A DNA stretch of 64,000 nucleotides from Nocardia sp. NBC_00565 (GCF_036345915.1 NZ_CP107785.1:3782001-3846000); one strand, 5' to 3'; shown: positions 17,247-27,803, counted from the first letter of the stretch. Notes: a model not told the origin generated them from the sequence alone. Program-made: numbers and translations.

Positions 17247-18155
17247 TCAGAGTTTGCGTGCTGCTGCCGGTACCAGCAGGGGGCGCGCGAAGCGGTAGAT
17301 CTCTTCGGCCGCATCGAATTCCAGCGACACAGCACTGTTCGGACCGCCTGCCCATTCGTCCGGGACCGGGGTACCGGGCCAGGTGTGGCCGCCGTCGAAA
17401 ACCGACCATGCGCTCACCGCGGCGCCGCCGACGCCACCATCGACGGTATGACGATTCGACTGGCCGGTGCCGATGGTGGCACCGTCGCCGACGCAGCTGT
17501 CGATGGCACGCCAGTGCGCGGCCGAATCCACCAATCCTAGTGTCCGGCCACGTAATTCACCGCTCGTACCCACTCGCCGTGAATGGCCGCCGGTGATCGG
17601 TACGAGTTGGTCGGCGGTCCCGTTCATCAGCATCGCGGAGACCGCATGGGTCGGCCGGTGGTTGCGCAGCGCGGCGGGCAGCCCCCCGGCGACCGCGGCG
17701 AACACCGCGACCTGATCGCTGGCCTCGAGTGCCAATCGGTGGGACATGAACGCGCCGTTGGATATTCCGGCGACGATGGTCCGATCCGGGTGGGTGCCGA
17801 ACCTGTCGGCACACCAGTCGATCAGGGCACGCAGGAAGGTGACGTCGTCGACCCCGGCCTCGTCGGCCGCGGTCACGCCGCGTCCGTCCGCCCAACATCC
17901 TCGGCAGCCGTCGGGATATCCGACCGCGATGCCCCATTCGTCGGCATGCGCCGCGAAGCTGGTCCACTCGTACATCGAGAGGCCCGGGGACCGCGGATCA
18001 TCGCCGGACAGATTGCCGTGCAACACCAGCACCAGCGGAACGTCGCGATCACGGGGCGGACGCACGGTGAAGGTGCGAATACGCCCGTCGATCGTCAACT
18101 CATCCGCCACCAGGTCATCGGACATCGGCCAGCCTTCTCGCACGAGATCCAGCAT
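17247..18155 (-). CDS. PHB-depolymerase-like serine esterase
   Basis: 302 residues. The oxyanion region is LVLVLHGNLSGD, the nucleophile is in GISNGAFMS (GxSxG), and the C-terminal His is in FDGGHTWPG. Order and spacing resemble LpqC/poly(3-hydroxybutyrate) depolymerase and feruloyl-esterase-like alpha/beta hydrolases. There is no signal peptide, so it is probably cytoplasmic. Start 18155 has GAGG upstream; ATG at 18125 is an alternative. The 20-aa ORF follows in the same direction. Confidence 0.82.
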   Translation of the reverse strand: MLDLVREGWPMSDDLVADELTIDGRIRTFTVRPPRDRDVPLVLVLHGNLSGDDPRSPGLSMYEWTSFAAHADEWGIAVGYPDGCRGCWADGRGVTAADEAGVDDVTFLRALIDWCADRFGTHPDRTIVAGISNGAFMSHRLALEASDQVAVFAAVAGGLPAALRNHRPTHAVSAMLMNGTADQLVPITGGHSRRVGTSGELRGRTLGLVDSAAHWRAIDSCVGDGATIGTGQSNRHTVDGGVGGAAVSAWSVFDGGHTWPGTPVPDEWAGGPNSAVSLEFDAAEEIYRFARPLLVPAAARKL

Positions 18156-18171
18156 AAGCGCCTCGATCTAC

Positions 18172-18210
18172 TTGACTTGGAGTGCACTCCAGCACTTAGC
18201 GTGTCGATGA
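18172..18210 (+). promoter_or_regulatory. MerR-type promoter/operator
   Basis: TTGACT (-35, 18172-18177) is followed by the perfect palindrome TGGAGTGCACTCCA (18178-18191) and a -10-like TAGCGT after a long ~19-nt spacer. A dyad inside an over-long spacer is the hallmark of MerR-activated promoters. It drives the LLM gene at 18241. No MerR gene is in the window. Confidence 0.65.
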
Positions 18211-18240
18211 AGGGGATTCGACATACGACAGGATCGATTG

Positions 18241-19116
18241 ATGGAACTCGGTTTTCACATTCCGATATTCGACATCGACGGTGGGACCACGGCCATTGCC
18301 GGTGAGCTGGCCAGGGTGGGCGCCGCGGCGGAGGCGGCCGGTGCGACCTGGTTGTCCTTCATGGACCATTATTTTCAGATCGAGCCGACGGGCTTGCCTG
18401 CGGAATCGAACATGCTGGAGGGCTACACCACGCTCGGCTATCTGGCTGCGCATACCTCCCGTATCGAGCTCGGCCTGCTGGTCACCGGGGTGACCTACCG
18501 GCATCCTGGCCTGCTCGCCAAGATCGTCACCACCCTCGACGTGCTCACCGGTGGGCGGGCCGCGCTGGGTGTCGGCGCCGCGTGGTTCGAGCGCGAGCAC
18601 CAGGGGCTCGGCGTGCCGTTCCCGCCGATCGCCGAACGATTCGAGCGGCTGGAGGAGACGCTCCGCATCTGCCTGCAGATGTGGGACCCACAGGACAACG
18701 GACCGTTCGAGGGCAAGCACTACCAGCTCGCCGAGACGCTCTGCTCACCGCAGCCGATCAACCGGCCCAAGGTGCTCATCGGCGGTAGCGGCGAACGCAA
18801 GACACTGCGGCTGGTCGCGCAATACGGCGACGCGTGCAACCTCTTCGGTTCCTCGCCCGAGGATGTCGAGCACAAGCTCGACGTGCTGCGACGGCATTGC
18901 GACGATGTCGGGCGCGACTACAATGAGATCCGCACGACCATCATGGCCAACAACCCGAGGCCGAATCCGGACAACCGCGACGAGTTCGTTCGGCAGATGG
19001 CCGATTACGCCAAGCTCGGCGTGCACACCGTCATCATCACCCCGACCACCGGATCGCCCGCCGCGTGGATCGATGGCATGGCGCCGACCGTGCCACAACT
19101 CGCCGAACTCGGCTGA
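18241..19116 (+). CDS. LLM-class F420-dependent oxidoreductase
   Basis: 291 residues, a (beta/alpha)8 luciferase-like fold. Typical strings are SFMDHYFQ near the N-terminus, GLLVTGVTYRHPGLLAK (about residues 80-96), RAALGVGAAWFEREH and IGGSGERKTL. These match the subgroup using deazaflavin F420. Substrate unknown. ATG at 18241 is preferred over TTG at 18238. The upstream MerR-type promoter suggests induction by a small-molecule or oxidative signal. Confidence 0.88.
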   Translation: MELGFHIPIFDIDGGTTAIAGELARVGAAAEAAGATWLSFMDHYFQIEPTGLPAESNMLEGYTTLGYLAAHTSRIELGLLVTGVTYRHPGLLAKIVTTLDVLTGGRAALGVGAAWFEREHQGLGVPFPPIAERFERLEETLRICLQMWDPQDNGPFEGKHYQLAETLCSPQPINRPKVLIGGSGERKTLRLVAQYGDACNLFGSSPEDVEHKLDVLRRHCDDVGRDYNEIRTTIMANNPRPNPDNRDEFVRQMADYAKLGVHTVIITPTTGSPAAWIDGMAPTVPQLAELG

Positions 19117-19165
19117 GCCGGTTCACGATCGCGCCGACGTGATCCGCCTCCGAGATCCCCTGGCC

Positions 19166-19960
19166 TCACGGGATCTCGGGGGTCGATCCACCGGTCAGCG
19201 CTCCTGTTGTGGCCAGAATCGTCCGCGCGACCAGCTTCGGGTCATCGATCATCGGCACATGCCCGACACCGGGTAGGACCTCGAAACGCGCCTGCGGGAT
19301 GCGCTGGCGGGCAATGCTGCCGTTGACCTGCGACGGCAGAATTGCATCCCGGCCGGACCAGGCCAACGTGACCGGGCACGGCAGTTCCGGCACCGTCGCT
19401 ATCTGTTCGCGGGTGGTCAAGAGATCCTCGGTGACAGCGCAGCCGATCAGATCGTCGGCCGCCGCCAGCGCTTGTTTCGGCGTCAATCTGTCGGCGCGAC
19501 AGGCGATATCGCGCATCGACACCCGCCGGATCAGGCCCGAGCGCAACGCCAACGGCTGAATTCGGCGGGTCAGTCGAGTGAGGCCGGCCATTCTGCGCAG
19601 CTTCCGCACCCCGGCCGTCTGCGCGTGGCCACCTGCGTCCCAGAATCCGGCGGGCGACAGCGCGCACACGGTCAGCGCCCGCCCACGCAATGCCAGCTCG
19701 ATGGCCATCCACCCGCCCAAGGAATTCCCCGCGAGGTGGACGCGCTCGAGCCCGAGATCGTCGAGCATCCGCTGCGCACCGTCGACCAGATCGGACACGG
19801 TGGCCGGGTGCCGCGGCACCGGCGGCCCGCCCCGATGCCCCAGCGCCGTCAGCGCGACCACCTCGTGATGGGCGGACAGCAGCGGAGCGACATCGTCCCA
19901 CGCCTTGGCGGACATGGTGACACCGTGCAGGAGAACGAGTGGAGATTTGCCGGAGGCCAT
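19166..19960 (-). CDS. Alpha/beta hydrolase
   Basis: 264 residues from ATG at 19960. It has the LVLLHGVTMSAKAW oxyanion segment, nucleophile elbow AGNSLGGWMA, an Asp in SGRDAILP and the His in GVGHVPMIDDP. The frame is open upstream to a TTG at 20086, giving a possible N-terminal hydrophobic extension, but no ribosome site separates the options. It is transcribed away from the LLM pair that follows. Substrate unknown. Confidence 0.85.
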   Translation of the reverse strand: MASGKSPLVLLHGVTMSAKAWDDVAPLLSAHHEVVALTALGHRGGPPVPRHPATVSDLVDGAQRMLDDLGLERVHLAGNSLGGWMAIELALRGRALTVCALSPAGFWDAGGHAQTAGVRKLRRMAGLTRLTRRIQPLALRSGLIRRVSMRDIACRADRLTPKQALAAADDLIGCAVTEDLLTTREQIATVPELPCPVTLAWSGRDAILPSQVNGSIARQRIPQARFEVLPGVGHVPMIDDPKLVARTILATTGALTGGSTPEIP

Positions 19961-20106
19961 GAGCGAGTTCACCACACTCGGTACGTAACCGTCGACGGGT
20001 GCCACCGGTGGTGCGGTCGACCAGGACAACGGCCGTTGAGCGATAGTTCCGATCACCGCGACGCAAACAATGGCGGCGGCGGCCAAGTTTGACGATCGTC
20101 ATACCT

Positions 20107-21192
20107 ATGACGGTGACCAGAAACGTCTTCGCGGTGGGCATCGAACTGGACGGCGCGGGATACCACCCGGCCGCCTGGCGGCGTGCGACGCACGAGCCGG
20201 ACCAGCTCCTGACCGGACGCACCCTGCACAATCGAGTCAGCGCAGCCGAGAACGCCGGTTTCACGCTGGCAACCTTCGACGATTCGATCCTGCCGCCCGC
20301 CGGCCGGGCGGCCGGGCGGATCGACGCGATCACCCGCGCCTCCTACGTCGCGGCGACGACCAGCACCATCGGACTGGTCGCGACGGTGGCGACCACCTAC
20401 GCCGAACCGTTCCACACCTCCTCGCAGCTGGCCACCCTGGACTACGCCTCCCGTGGGCGTGGCGGCTGGATCGCGACCGCCGACCCCGCCGCCGCCGCGA
20501 CCACCTGGGGTCGACCGGCGCGCACCACCGAGCCGGAACTCGCTCGGGAACAACGGGATTCGATCGAGGTGGCGCGCCGCCTGTGGGATTCGTGGGAGGA
20601 CGACGCCGCCGTGCGCGATTATGCGGCGAGTAGATTCCTCGATCGCGACAAGCTGCACTACATCGACTTCAGCGGTGAGACCTTCTCGGTGAAGGGACCG
20701 GCGATTGTGCCCCGGCCGCCCCAGGGTCAGGTGGTCGTCTTCGCCGACGGCACCACCGAACCCGGCGAGGCGGATGTGATCCTGGTATCCGGCCCGGATC
20801 TGGCCCAGACCCTGGCCGCCGCGGATCGCGCCCGCGGCACCGGTGCACTCGTCTTCGCCGAACTCGATATCGCCCTGGACATCCCGGCCGCGACCGCCGC
20901 CGAACGGCTCGCGGAACTGAACGAGCACACCCCCGCTGATCCCGGCTCGCGCCTGAGCTTCGAGGGTGCACCGGCCGATCTCGTCCGGCTCGTCACCGAA
21001 CTCTCCCACCACGTCGATGGCGTGCGGCTGCATCCGGCCGTCATCGACGAAGACCTTCCGGCGCTGGCCCGCTACGTCCTGCCCGCACTGTTCCGGTCCG
21101 GAGTGACCCATCGCCCGGTTCCCGGTTCGACCCTGCGCGCCAATCTCGGCCTGGCGCGGCCGATCAATCGATACGCGAAGGATCAGCACTGA
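20107..21192 (+). CDS. LLM-class flavin oxidoreductase, first of a coupled pair
   Basis: 361 residues. The N-terminus FAVGIELDGAGYHPAAWR, TLATFDDSILPP and VATVATTYAEPFHTSSQLATLDYAS identify a luciferase-like protein that typically sits beside NtaA/DszA-type monooxygenases. Its stop overlaps the next start (TGATG at 21190-21194), so the two are translationally coupled. Start ATG at 20107. Confidence 0.85.
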   Translation: MTVTRNVFAVGIELDGAGYHPAAWRRATHEPDQLLTGRTLHNRVSAAENAGFTLATFDDSILPPAGRAAGRIDAITRASYVAATTSTIGLVATVATTYAEPFHTSSQLATLDYASRGRGGWIATADPAAAATTWGRPARTTEPELAREQRDSIEVARRLWDSWEDDAAVRDYAASRFLDRDKLHYIDFSGETFSVKGPAIVPRPPQGQVVVFADGTTEPGEADVILVSGPDLAQTLAAADRARGTGALVFAELDIALDIPAATAAERLAELNEHTPADPGSRLSFEGAPADLVRLVTELSHHVDGVRLHPAVIDEDLPALARYVLPALFRSGVTHRPVPGSTLRANLGLARPINRYAKDQH

Positions 21193-22604
21193 TGAATACA
21201 GCATCGCGAAGCGATTCAGTGCGGGGTGGCGCTCGGGCGACGGGTGGGCAAGTTCCGTTTCCCGACGCGCAGGTCCATTTCGGCGTCTTCTTCCAGGGTG
21301 TCAACCACTCCACCATCTGGTCGGACCCGAGCAGCGGCTCGCAGATCGACTTCGAAACGTTCCGGCGCACCATCACCACCGCCGAACGCGGACTGTTCGA
21401 CGCATTCTTTCTCGGTGAGGGCCTGCGGCTGCGCGAACAGAACGGCAAGCTCCTCGATACCGATATCGCGGGACGACCCGATGCGATCGCCCAACTCGCG
21501 GCGCTGGCCGGGATCACCCGCCATATCGGCCTGGTCGCCACCCAGAACACCACCTACAACGAGCCCGCCGACCTGGCCCGCCGACTGTCCGGCCTGGATC
21601 TGCTCTCCGGCGGCCGCGCCGGCTGGAACGCGGTGACCACCGACAATGCCTGGACCGGCGAGAACTTCCGGCGCGGCGGGTTCCTAGACCACGCGCAGCG
21701 CTACGAGCGCGCGGGCGAGTTCATCAGCGCCGCCCGCGAGATCTGGGATGCCTGGGCCGACCACGCGATCGCCCCTACACGCACCGGATCCGATTGGGCC
21801 GCACCGGATTCGATCCGCACCGTGGCCCGCGAGAACGAGCACTTCCAGGTCGAGATCACCCCGACGCTGCCGCGCAGCGCCCAGGGGCATCCGGTGATCT
21901 TCCAGGCCGGGGACTCCCCCCAGGGTCGCGATTTCGCGGCGGCCAACGCCGATGTCATCTTCTCCAGGCACGGAACGCATTTCGACGCCGCGCTGGCCTT
22001 CGCGAACGATATTCGCGACCGGCTCGAAAAGGCGGGCCGCCCGGCCGACGACATCAAGATCCTGCCCGGCACCCAGATCGTGTTGGCGGAGCGGGAATCC
22101 GAGGTCGAGGAGAAGGCGCGCTGGGTGCTGGAGGGTCAATTCACCGGTCAGACCGCACTTTCGCTGGTCGGCCAGGTATGGGGTCGCGATCTGTCCGACC
22201 TCGATCCGGATGGCCCGCTACCCGCGCAGGATCCACAGCCGCGAGTGATCTCGGGCGAACGCGGTGCGCAGCGCGACGGTCAGGATCCGGTGGCGATCGC
22301 ACGCGAATGGCGCGCGCTGGCCGAGGCCAAGAACCTCTCGCTGCGCCAGGTCGCCATCGAGACCTCCCAGCGGTCCGGATTCGCCGGTACACCCGGTCAG
22401 GTGGCCGACGAACTCACCCGCTGGGTGCGCAACGGCGCGACGCACGGATTCAATATTTCGCCGTATCTGGTGCCCACCGGACTCGATGAGATCGTGGACT
22501 GGCTGGTCCCCGAACTACAGGAGCGTGGCTCGTATCGCGCCGAGTACACCGGTACGACCCTGCGCGAGCATCTCGGATTGCGCCCGCCGCTCACCAGGCG
22601 CTGA
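21192..22604 (+). CDS. NtaA/SnaA/DszA-family FMNH2-dependent monooxygenase
   Basis: 470 residues. Family marks are [14 protein letters not shown] near the N-terminus, [36 protein letters not shown] (residues about 109-145), and [21 protein letters not shown]. The family oxidises sulfur or nitrogen heterocycles, sulfones or nitrilotriacetate with reduced FMN supplied by a separate reductase. No reductase gene is adjacent. Coupled to the preceding LLM gene; probably both act in scavenging an organosulfur or related compound. Confidence 0.88.
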   Translation: MNTASRSDSVRGGARATGGQVPFPDAQVHFGVFFQGVNHSTIWSDPSSGSQIDFETFRRTITTAERGLFDAFFLGEGLRLREQNGKLLDTDIAGRPDAIAQLAALAGITRHIGLVATQNTTYNEPADLARRLSGLDLLSGGRAGWNAVTTDNAWTGENFRRGGFLDHAQRYERAGEFISAAREIWDAWADHAIAPTRTGSDWAAPDSIRTVARENEHFQVEITPTLPRSAQGHPVIFQAGDSPQGRDFAAANADVIFSRHGTHFDAALAFANDIRDRLEKAGRPADDIKILPGTQIVLAERESEVEEKARWVLEGQFTGQTALSLVGQVWGRDLSDLDPDGPLPAQDPQPRVISGERGAQRDGQDPVAIAREWRALAEAKNLSLRQVAIETSQRSGFAGTPGQVADELTRWVRNGATHGFNISPYLVPTGLDEIVDWLVPELQERGSYRAEYTGTTLREHLGLRPPLTRR

Positions 22605-22680
22605 CCGAGACCGCCACCGGTCCGATCGGCGAAAGATAGCCGGTTTTGTCAGGAAAACTGACCCCGGACCGCGTCCTACT

Positions 22681-22697
22681 CGTATGTTTGCCATACG
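22681..22697. promoter_or_regulatory. Short dyad before the GMC gene
   Basis: CGTATG-TTTGC-CATACG is a perfect 6-bp inverted repeat. It covers a possible ATG at 22684, making the GTG at 22720 the likelier start of the GMC gene. It could be an operator. Confidence 0.35.
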
Positions 22698-22719
22698 CAG
22701 TGCAGATCGGAGTGGGACA

Positions 22720-24315
22720 GTGCAAGCAGGGGTTACCGCGGACTATGTAATCGTCGGCGCTGGGTCCGCGGGCGCGGTGCTGGCCAACCGGCTCAGCGAC
22801 GACCCGAATGTGACGGTGGTGCTGCTCGAGGCGGGACCGCCGGATAAGAACAAATACGCCCATATTCCGGCGGCGTTCGCGAAACTGTTCCGCTCGGAGG
22901 TGGATTGGGATTACCTCACCGAACCCCAGCCCGAGCTGAAGAATCGGCAGATCTACTGGCCGCGCGGCAAGATGTTCGGCGGGTCCTCGTCGATGAACGC
23001 GATGATGTGGGTGCGCGGATTCCGCGCCGACTACGACGAGTGGGCGCTGCTGGCCGGGGACGAGTGGGGGTTCGCGGCGGCGGTCGAGCAGTTCCGCAAG
23101 ATCGAGAGCGTCGAGGACGCCCAGTATCCGGATGAGGGCGCGACCGGGCCACTACACATCTCGCGCCAGCGCAGTCCGCGCGCGCTGACCGCCGCCTACC
23201 TCGCCGCGGTCCAGGAATCCGGGTTCCTGGTGGAGCCGCCGAACCGGCCGCAGCCGGAGGGGTTCAGCCAGACCATGGTCACCCAGCACGGCGGCCGGCG
23301 GTGGAGCACCTCCGACGCGTATCTGAAGCTCGCGATGCGCCGCCCGAACCTGATCGTGCAGGCCGAGGCGCTGGCGTCGCGGATCATCTTCGAAACCTCA
23401 CCGACCGGAGCGCCGCGCGCGGTGGGTGTGGAATACCGCCAGGGCGGGGTCACCCAGACGGTGTCCGCGCGGCGCGAGGTCGTGCTGTCCGGTGGCGCGA
23501 TCAACAGCCCGCAGCTGCTCATGCTCTCCGGTGTCGGCGACGAGGACGAGCTTGCGCGCCACCACATTCCGGTTGTCCACCATGCGCCGGAGGTGGGCGC
23601 CAATCTGCAAGACCACCTGGTGGCGGCGCTCGGCTACGGAGTCGAATCCGATTCGCTGTTCACCGCGGAGAAGCCGCGGCAACTGCTCGACTATCTGATC
23701 CGGCACCGTGGCATGCTCACCTCCAATGTCGGTGAGGCCTACGGCTTCATCCGCAGCCGGTCCGATCTCGAACTACCCGACCTGGAGCTGGTCTTCGCGC
23801 CGGCGCCGTTCTACTACGAGGGGCTCGAGGATCCGACCGAGCACGGCGTCGTACTGGCCACGGTGCTGCTACGCCCGCACAGCCGCGGTCGCATCTCACT
23901 GGCATCGGGCGAACCGACCGACAAGCCGGTCATCGACCCGCGCTACCTGTCCGACAGCGGCGGCGCGGACCGTGCGGCGATCATGTCGGGTCTGCGCGTC
24001 TGCGCCGAACTCGCCGCCGCGCCGTCGATGAAGGCCGTCCTCGGCCCGCTCATCTACCCTCCGCAGGCGCCCGCGGAACTGGAAGGCGCGATGGAACTGA
24101 CCCTCAACGGTTATTCGCACACGCTGTACCACCCGGTCGGCACCTGCCGGATGGGCACCGATAGTGGCAGCGTGGTCACGCCGCGGCTGGAGGTACGTGG
24201 GGTGCAAGGGCTTCGCGTCGCCGATGCGTCGGTGATGCCGCTGCTCATCCGCGGGCATACGCACGCCCCGAGCGTATTCATCGGCGAACAGGCGGCGCAG
24301 TTCATCCTGGGCTAG
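22720..24315 (+). CDS. GMC-family oxidoreductase (choline dehydrogenase-like)
   Basis: 531 residues from GTG at 22720 with GGAG upstream. The FAD fold is [19 protein letters not shown] signature 1 is [14 protein letters not shown], signature 2 lies around [18 protein letters not shown], and the C-terminal catalytic His region is [13 protein letters not shown]. It oxidises an alcohol to an aldehyde using FAD. It lies 115 nt downstream of the LLM pair on the same strand, so a shared pathway is possible. Confidence 0.92.
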   Translation: MQAGVTADYVIVGAGSAGAVLANRLSDDPNVTVVLLEAGPPDKNKYAHIPAAFAKLFRSEVDWDYLTEPQPELKNRQIYWPRGKMFGGSSSMNAMMWVRGFRADYDEWALLAGDEWGFAAAVEQFRKIESVEDAQYPDEGATGPLHISRQRSPRALTAAYLAAVQESGFLVEPPNRPQPEGFSQTMVTQHGGRRWSTSDAYLKLAMRRPNLIVQAEALASRIIFETSPTGAPRAVGVEYRQGGVTQTVSARREVVLSGGAINSPQLLMLSGVGDEDELARHHIPVVHHAPEVGANLQDHLVAALGYGVESDSLFTAEKPRQLLDYLIRHRGMLTSNVGEAYGFIRSRSDLELPDLELVFAPAPFYYEGLEDPTEHGVVLATVLLRPHSRGRISLASGEPTDKPVIDPRYLSDSGGADRAAIMSGLRVCAELAAAPSMKAVLGPLIYPPQAPAELEGAMELTLNGYSHTLYHPVGTCRMGTDSGSVVTPRLEVRGVQGLRVADASVMPLLIRGHTHAPSVFIGEQAAQFILG

Positions 24316-24640
24316 CCTCAGAGCCGAATGTGCTCGACGCCCACCAGGCTCGGCGCACTCGGCCGCGCGACTCATCATCGGTCTTCGGGTTCAGCCCGCA
24401 CGATCCGGCTATGCGCTCCGCGACCTGTCCGATCGAGATGTCGTCGGTGCGGATGTATTCGGCGAACTCGGGCTGCCCGAGCCGGTCCAGCCGAAACCGC
24501 GGGACCAGATGGGAATGGGCAGACCAACTCCCAACGATGGGCTCTCGAGCGCCGACATTGGGCTCGAAATGGCATGCACTGCAACGTTGCACGTCATGCG
24601 TATACGCAGAAAGTGCTGTGCGGCATCGAATGTCAAGCAT
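24302..24640 (-). CDS. Hypothetical protein or 5'-truncated fragment
   Basis: The second half (about 24500 down to 24302) has strong high-GC third-position bias and reads [20 protein letters not shown] followed by a soluble helical tail. The first half has poor codon bias. The stop overlaps the convergent GMC stop by 14 nt. I recognise no family. A gene that lost its 5' part fits best. The rest of the 24316-24859 interval shows nothing else. Confidence 0.35.
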   Translation of the reverse strand: MLDIRCRTALSAYTHDVQRCSACHFEPNVGAREPIVGSWSAHSHLVPRFRLDRLGQPEFAEYIRTDDISIGQVAERIAGSCGLNPKTDDESRGRVRRAWWASSTFGSEASPG

Positions 24641-24859
24641 GCACGCTCCTTCGGCGTGACCGTTGAAATGGTCTGCACACCCAGTCTCGTTGCCGCACAC
24701 CCGCTCTACTGGGCGCTTGCGACGCCGGGCGGGTGGCTACGGAAACGGTGTCGGCGATGACGGATGCCCAGCGGCGAAACGGGTGGGCGGCAAATCGGAT
24801 CGCGGCGGTCAGACGAGTGACGGTCGGTCATCGCGCCGCGCCCGGGTGCGCGGTCAGGA

Positions 24860-25213
24860 TCAGGCGAAGGCGAACAGGCCGAGTGATGCCACGGCCAAGG
24901 CCAAGTACGGGAGAGGGTGAGTGATGTGGGAGTACCACTTGGCGCGCAGGATGGTGAGCACCGCGCCGAGGAAGAACAGGACCAGGCAGATGGCGGCGGT
25001 CAAGCCGAGGGGTGGGATGGCCAGGCCGATCAGCAGGCCGAGTCCGCCGAGGGCTTTGAGGACGGCCAATGGGGTGAGCGCCCATTGCGGAATGCCGTAG
25101 CCCTTCATGGTTTCGCGCACCTGGTCCGCCTTGACGACATCGAAGCCCGCGGCGACGAATGCGCCGAGGGCGGCGAGGATGGTGACGACGACAGGTCGCC
25201 ACTCTCGCGCTGG
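24860..25213 (-). pseudogene. DoxX-family membrane protein, 5' end missing
   Basis: The reading continues upstream of the GTG at 25120 as VVTILAALGAFVAAGFDVVK, the usual first helix of DoxX-like proteins. No start codon exists before an in-frame stop at 25214-25216. Four hydrophobic helices remain (ALKALGGLGLLIGLAI, AAICLVLFFLGAVL, YLALAVASLGLFAFA). The missing start coincides with the fused end of an ECF41 sigma gene on the other strand (from 25195). A deletion between divergent genes explains both. Confidence 0.75.
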
Positions 25214-25371
25214 TCAACGGCACGGTCGGCATCATCGTCGCCCCGCGTGGCAAGCTGCTGCTTGCCCTGACCGTCACGGTCGAGCACAACCGGATCGCCG
25301 CCTACGAAGTGATCGCCGACCCGACCCGGCTGCGCGAACTCGACCTCGCGATGCTGCCCGAATCACCGTGA
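25195..25371 (+). pseudogene. 3' end of an ECF41 (SigJ-like) sigma factor gene
   Basis: The last 58 codons read LVNGTVGIIVAPRGKLLLAL, then TVEHNRIAAYEVIADPTRLRELDLAML. This is the C-terminal SnoaL-like extension of ECF41 sigma factors. The sigma2 and sigma4 domains are absent. ECF41 genes are known to sit next to DoxX/COE-type genes, exactly the partner found truncated here. A deletion has removed about 80% of the sigma gene plus the DoxX start. Confidence 0.8.
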
Positions 25372-25383
25372 GCTGTCGGCCCA

Positions 25384-27090
25384 TCAATCGCAGACGGCTC
25401 CGTAGGACGCGGAACCGACCAGCTTCGAATATTTGGCGAGCACGCCGCGGGTGTAGCGGGGCGGCAACGGTTTCCAGCCTTCGCGGCGGGTGGTGAGTTC
25501 GTCGGCATCGATCAGCAGGTCGAGCGTGCCCGCACCCACATCGAGGCGGATCTGGTCACCATCGCGCACGAAGGCGATCGGACCGCCGTCGACCGCTTCC
25601 GGGGCGACGTGTCCGACGCACAGTCCCGTGGTGCCGCCGGAGAACCGTCCGTCGGTGAGCAGCAGCACGTCCTTGCCGAGTCCCGCGCCCTTGATGGCTG
25701 CCGTGATCGCGAGCATCTCGCGCATTCCCGGGCCGCCCTTGGGACCCTCGTATCGGATGACCACCACGTCCCCGGCCGCGATCGTGCCGTCCTCCAGCGC
25801 GTCCATCGCCGCCCGCTCGCGATCGAAAACCCTTGCGGTGCCGGTGAATACGTCGGAGTCGAAACCCGCCGACTTGACCACGGCGCCGCCGGGCGCGAGC
25901 GATCCGGCGAGAATGGTGATGCCGCCGGTCGGATGGATCGGCGATGTCATGGCGCGGACCACCTTGCCGTCCGGATCCGGCGGCGCGATATCGGCCAGAT
26001 TCTGCGCGACGGTCCGCCCGGTGACGGTCAGGCAGTCGCCGTGCAGCAGCCCGGCATCGAGCAGCACCTTCATCATGACCGGGACCCCACCGATCCGGTC
26101 CACATCCGTCATCACATGTTGCCCAAAGGGTTTCACGTCCGCGAGGTGCGGCACCTTGCGACCGATACGGGCGAAATCCGCCAGTGCCAGATCCACCTTC
26201 GCATCGTGTGCGATCGCCAGCAGGTGCAGTACGGCATTGGTGGAGCCGCCGAATGCCATCACGACCGCGATCGCGTTCTCGAAGGCCTCCTTGGTGAGAA
26301 TGTCGGAGGTGGTGATCCCCCGCCGCAGCAACTCCACCACCGCCTCGCCGCTGTGTCGCGCATAGCCGTCGCGACGCCGATCGGTCGCCGGCGGCGCCGC
26401 ACTGCCCGGCAGCGACATGCCCAATGCCTCGGCCGCGCTGGCCATGGTGTTGGCGGTGTACATCCCGCCGCAGGCGCCCTCACCCGGACAGATGGCCCGC
26501 TCGATGGCGTCCACGTCCGCGCGGCTCATCAACCCGCGCGCGCACGCGCCGACCGCCTCGAAGGCATCGATGATCGTCACCTCGCGCTCGCTGCCGTCGG
26601 AGAGTTTCGCGATACCGGGCAGGATCGAGCCGGCGTACAGGAACACACTCGCCAAGTTCAGCCGGGCCGCCGCCATCAGCATGCCGGGCAACGATTTATC
26701 GCATCCGGCGAGCAGCACCGACCCATCGAGCCGCTCGGCCTGCATCACCGTTTCCACACTGTCGGCGATCACCTCTCGCGATACCAGCGAGAAGTGCATG
26801 CCCTCATGCCCCATCGAGATGCCGTCGGAAACCGAGATGGTGCCGAATTCCATGGGATATCCGCCGCCCGCGAACACGCCCTCCTTGCACGCCTTGGCGA
26901 GCCGATCCAGCGACAGATTGCACGGCGTGATCTCGTTCCAGGACGAGGCCACCCCGATCTGCGACTTCCCCCAGTCCCCGTCGTCCATCCCGACCGCGCG
27001 CAGCATCCCACGAGCCGCGGTCTTCTCCAGACCATCGGTGACGTCGCGACTGCGCGGCTTGATATCCGGACCGTTCGCATCATTCGCCAT
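25384..27090 (-). CDS. ilvD: Dihydroxy-acid dehydratase
   Basis: 568 residues, normal length. Motifs include [12 protein letters not shown], the Fe-S cysteine regions [15 protein letters not shown] and [32 protein letters not shown], and the C-terminal [17 protein letters not shown]. The enzyme converts dihydroxy acids to 2-keto acids in isoleucine and valine synthesis. The start ATG at 27090 gives MANDANG. No other ilv gene is nearby. Upstream DNA to 27330 shows nothing clear. Confidence 0.97.
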   Translation of the reverse strand: MANDANGPDIKPRSRDVTDGLEKTAARGMLRAVGMDDGDWGKSQIGVASSWNEITPCNLSLDRLAKACKEGVFAGGGYPMEFGTISVSDGISMGHEGMHFSLVSREVIADSVETVMQAERLDGSVLLAGCDKSLPGMLMAAARLNLASVFLYAGSILPGIAKLSDGSEREVTIIDAFEAVGACARGLMSRADVDAIERAICPGEGACGGMYTANTMASAAEALGMSLPGSAAPPATDRRRDGYARHSGEAVVELLRRGITTSDILTKEAFENAIAVVMAFGGSTNAVLHLLAIAHDAKVDLALADFARIGRKVPHLADVKPFGQHVMTDVDRIGGVPVMMKVLLDAGLLHGDCLTVTGRTVAQNLADIAPPDPDGKVVRAMTSPIHPTGGITILAGSLAPGGAVVKSAGFDSDVFTGTARVFDRERAAMDALEDGTIAAGDVVVIRYEGPKGGPGMREMLAITAAIKGAGLGKDVLLLTDGRFSGGTTGLCVGHVAPEAVDGGPIAFVRDGDQIRLDVGAGTLDLLIDADELTTRREGWKPLPPRYTRGVLAKYSKLVGSASYGAVCD

Positions 27091-27329
27091 GCCCACATCA
27101 TTCCCCGCCCGAACCCCCACCGCCGCCACCCACGCCGATCCCGCCCGATCGAGCCCAGTACAGCCGGGCATGCGCCTGGACCGACGCATTCCTACCCGCG
27201 GTGCGATAGCCACTCAGGCGTTGCGAATTCGCGGATCGATCTCGGCCATATGTACTTCGGCCCACTCACGCGGCGATGACCGACATCGTCAGCGAATAGC
27301 GAATAGCGACGATGCCCCGCCACGTGTGA

Positions 27330-27803
27330 CTATCCCGTGATGCTCGCGAAGCCCATGGGTGGTGTGGGCGATGGGCCGGTGCGCAGCACCGGGCGGAAGT
27401 CGGGTAGCGCCGGCAGTATGTCGGCATTGCGGGCCGCGTAGCAGCGCACGCGCGGTAGCGCCCGGGTGACCTCCGCGCGCTCCACCGGCTCGGCGTCGAT
27501 GAACCCGATGGTGTCCAACTCGAGGCCGAGCGTGTGTGCGATCCGGACCAGGGACGACGACTTGCGGCCCCAGCCGATCTCGATGGCCGAGAACATGTCG
27601 TAGAGCCCGTAGCGGTACAGCTTTTTCAGGGTGAGGTCACGGTCGCTCCGGCTGGCCACGGCGTGCCAGATGCCGCGCTCACTGAGCAGGTGCAGCGAGC
27701 GCAGGGCGTCGGGCCGTGGCGCGCCGCTGGTCGCATCGCATACGACACCATTCCAGAGGGTGTTGTCCAGTTCCCAGACAAGACATCTCAGAGCCGGTGC
27801 CAT
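27330..27803 (-). CDS. HAD-superfamily (FkbH/MDP-like) protein with altered nucleophile motif
   Basis: 157 residues. It aligns with HAD-IIIC domains: the N-terminal VWELDNTLWNG, VASRSDRD (motif II) and IGFIDAEPVERAEV (motif IV). The first Asp of the DxDNT nucleophile motif, which forms the phospho-aspartate, is Glu here (ELDNT). That change normally abolishes phosphatase chemistry, so it may bind without hydrolysing or act as a scaffold. Length is that of a single HAD domain. Confidence 0.75.
   Translation of the reverse strand: MAPALRCLVWELDNTLWNGVVCDATSGAPRPDALRSLHLLSERGIWHAVASRSDRDLTLKKLYRYGLYDMFSAIEIGWGRKSSSLVRIAHTLGLELDTIGFIDAEPVERAEVTRALPRVRCYAARNADILPALPDFRPVLRTGPSPTPPMGFASITG

Noticed and set aside
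22264..22719. Extended GMC frame starting inside the preceding LLM gene
   Set aside because: An out-of-frame reading of the LLM gene; the Rossmann motif begins right after GTG 22720.
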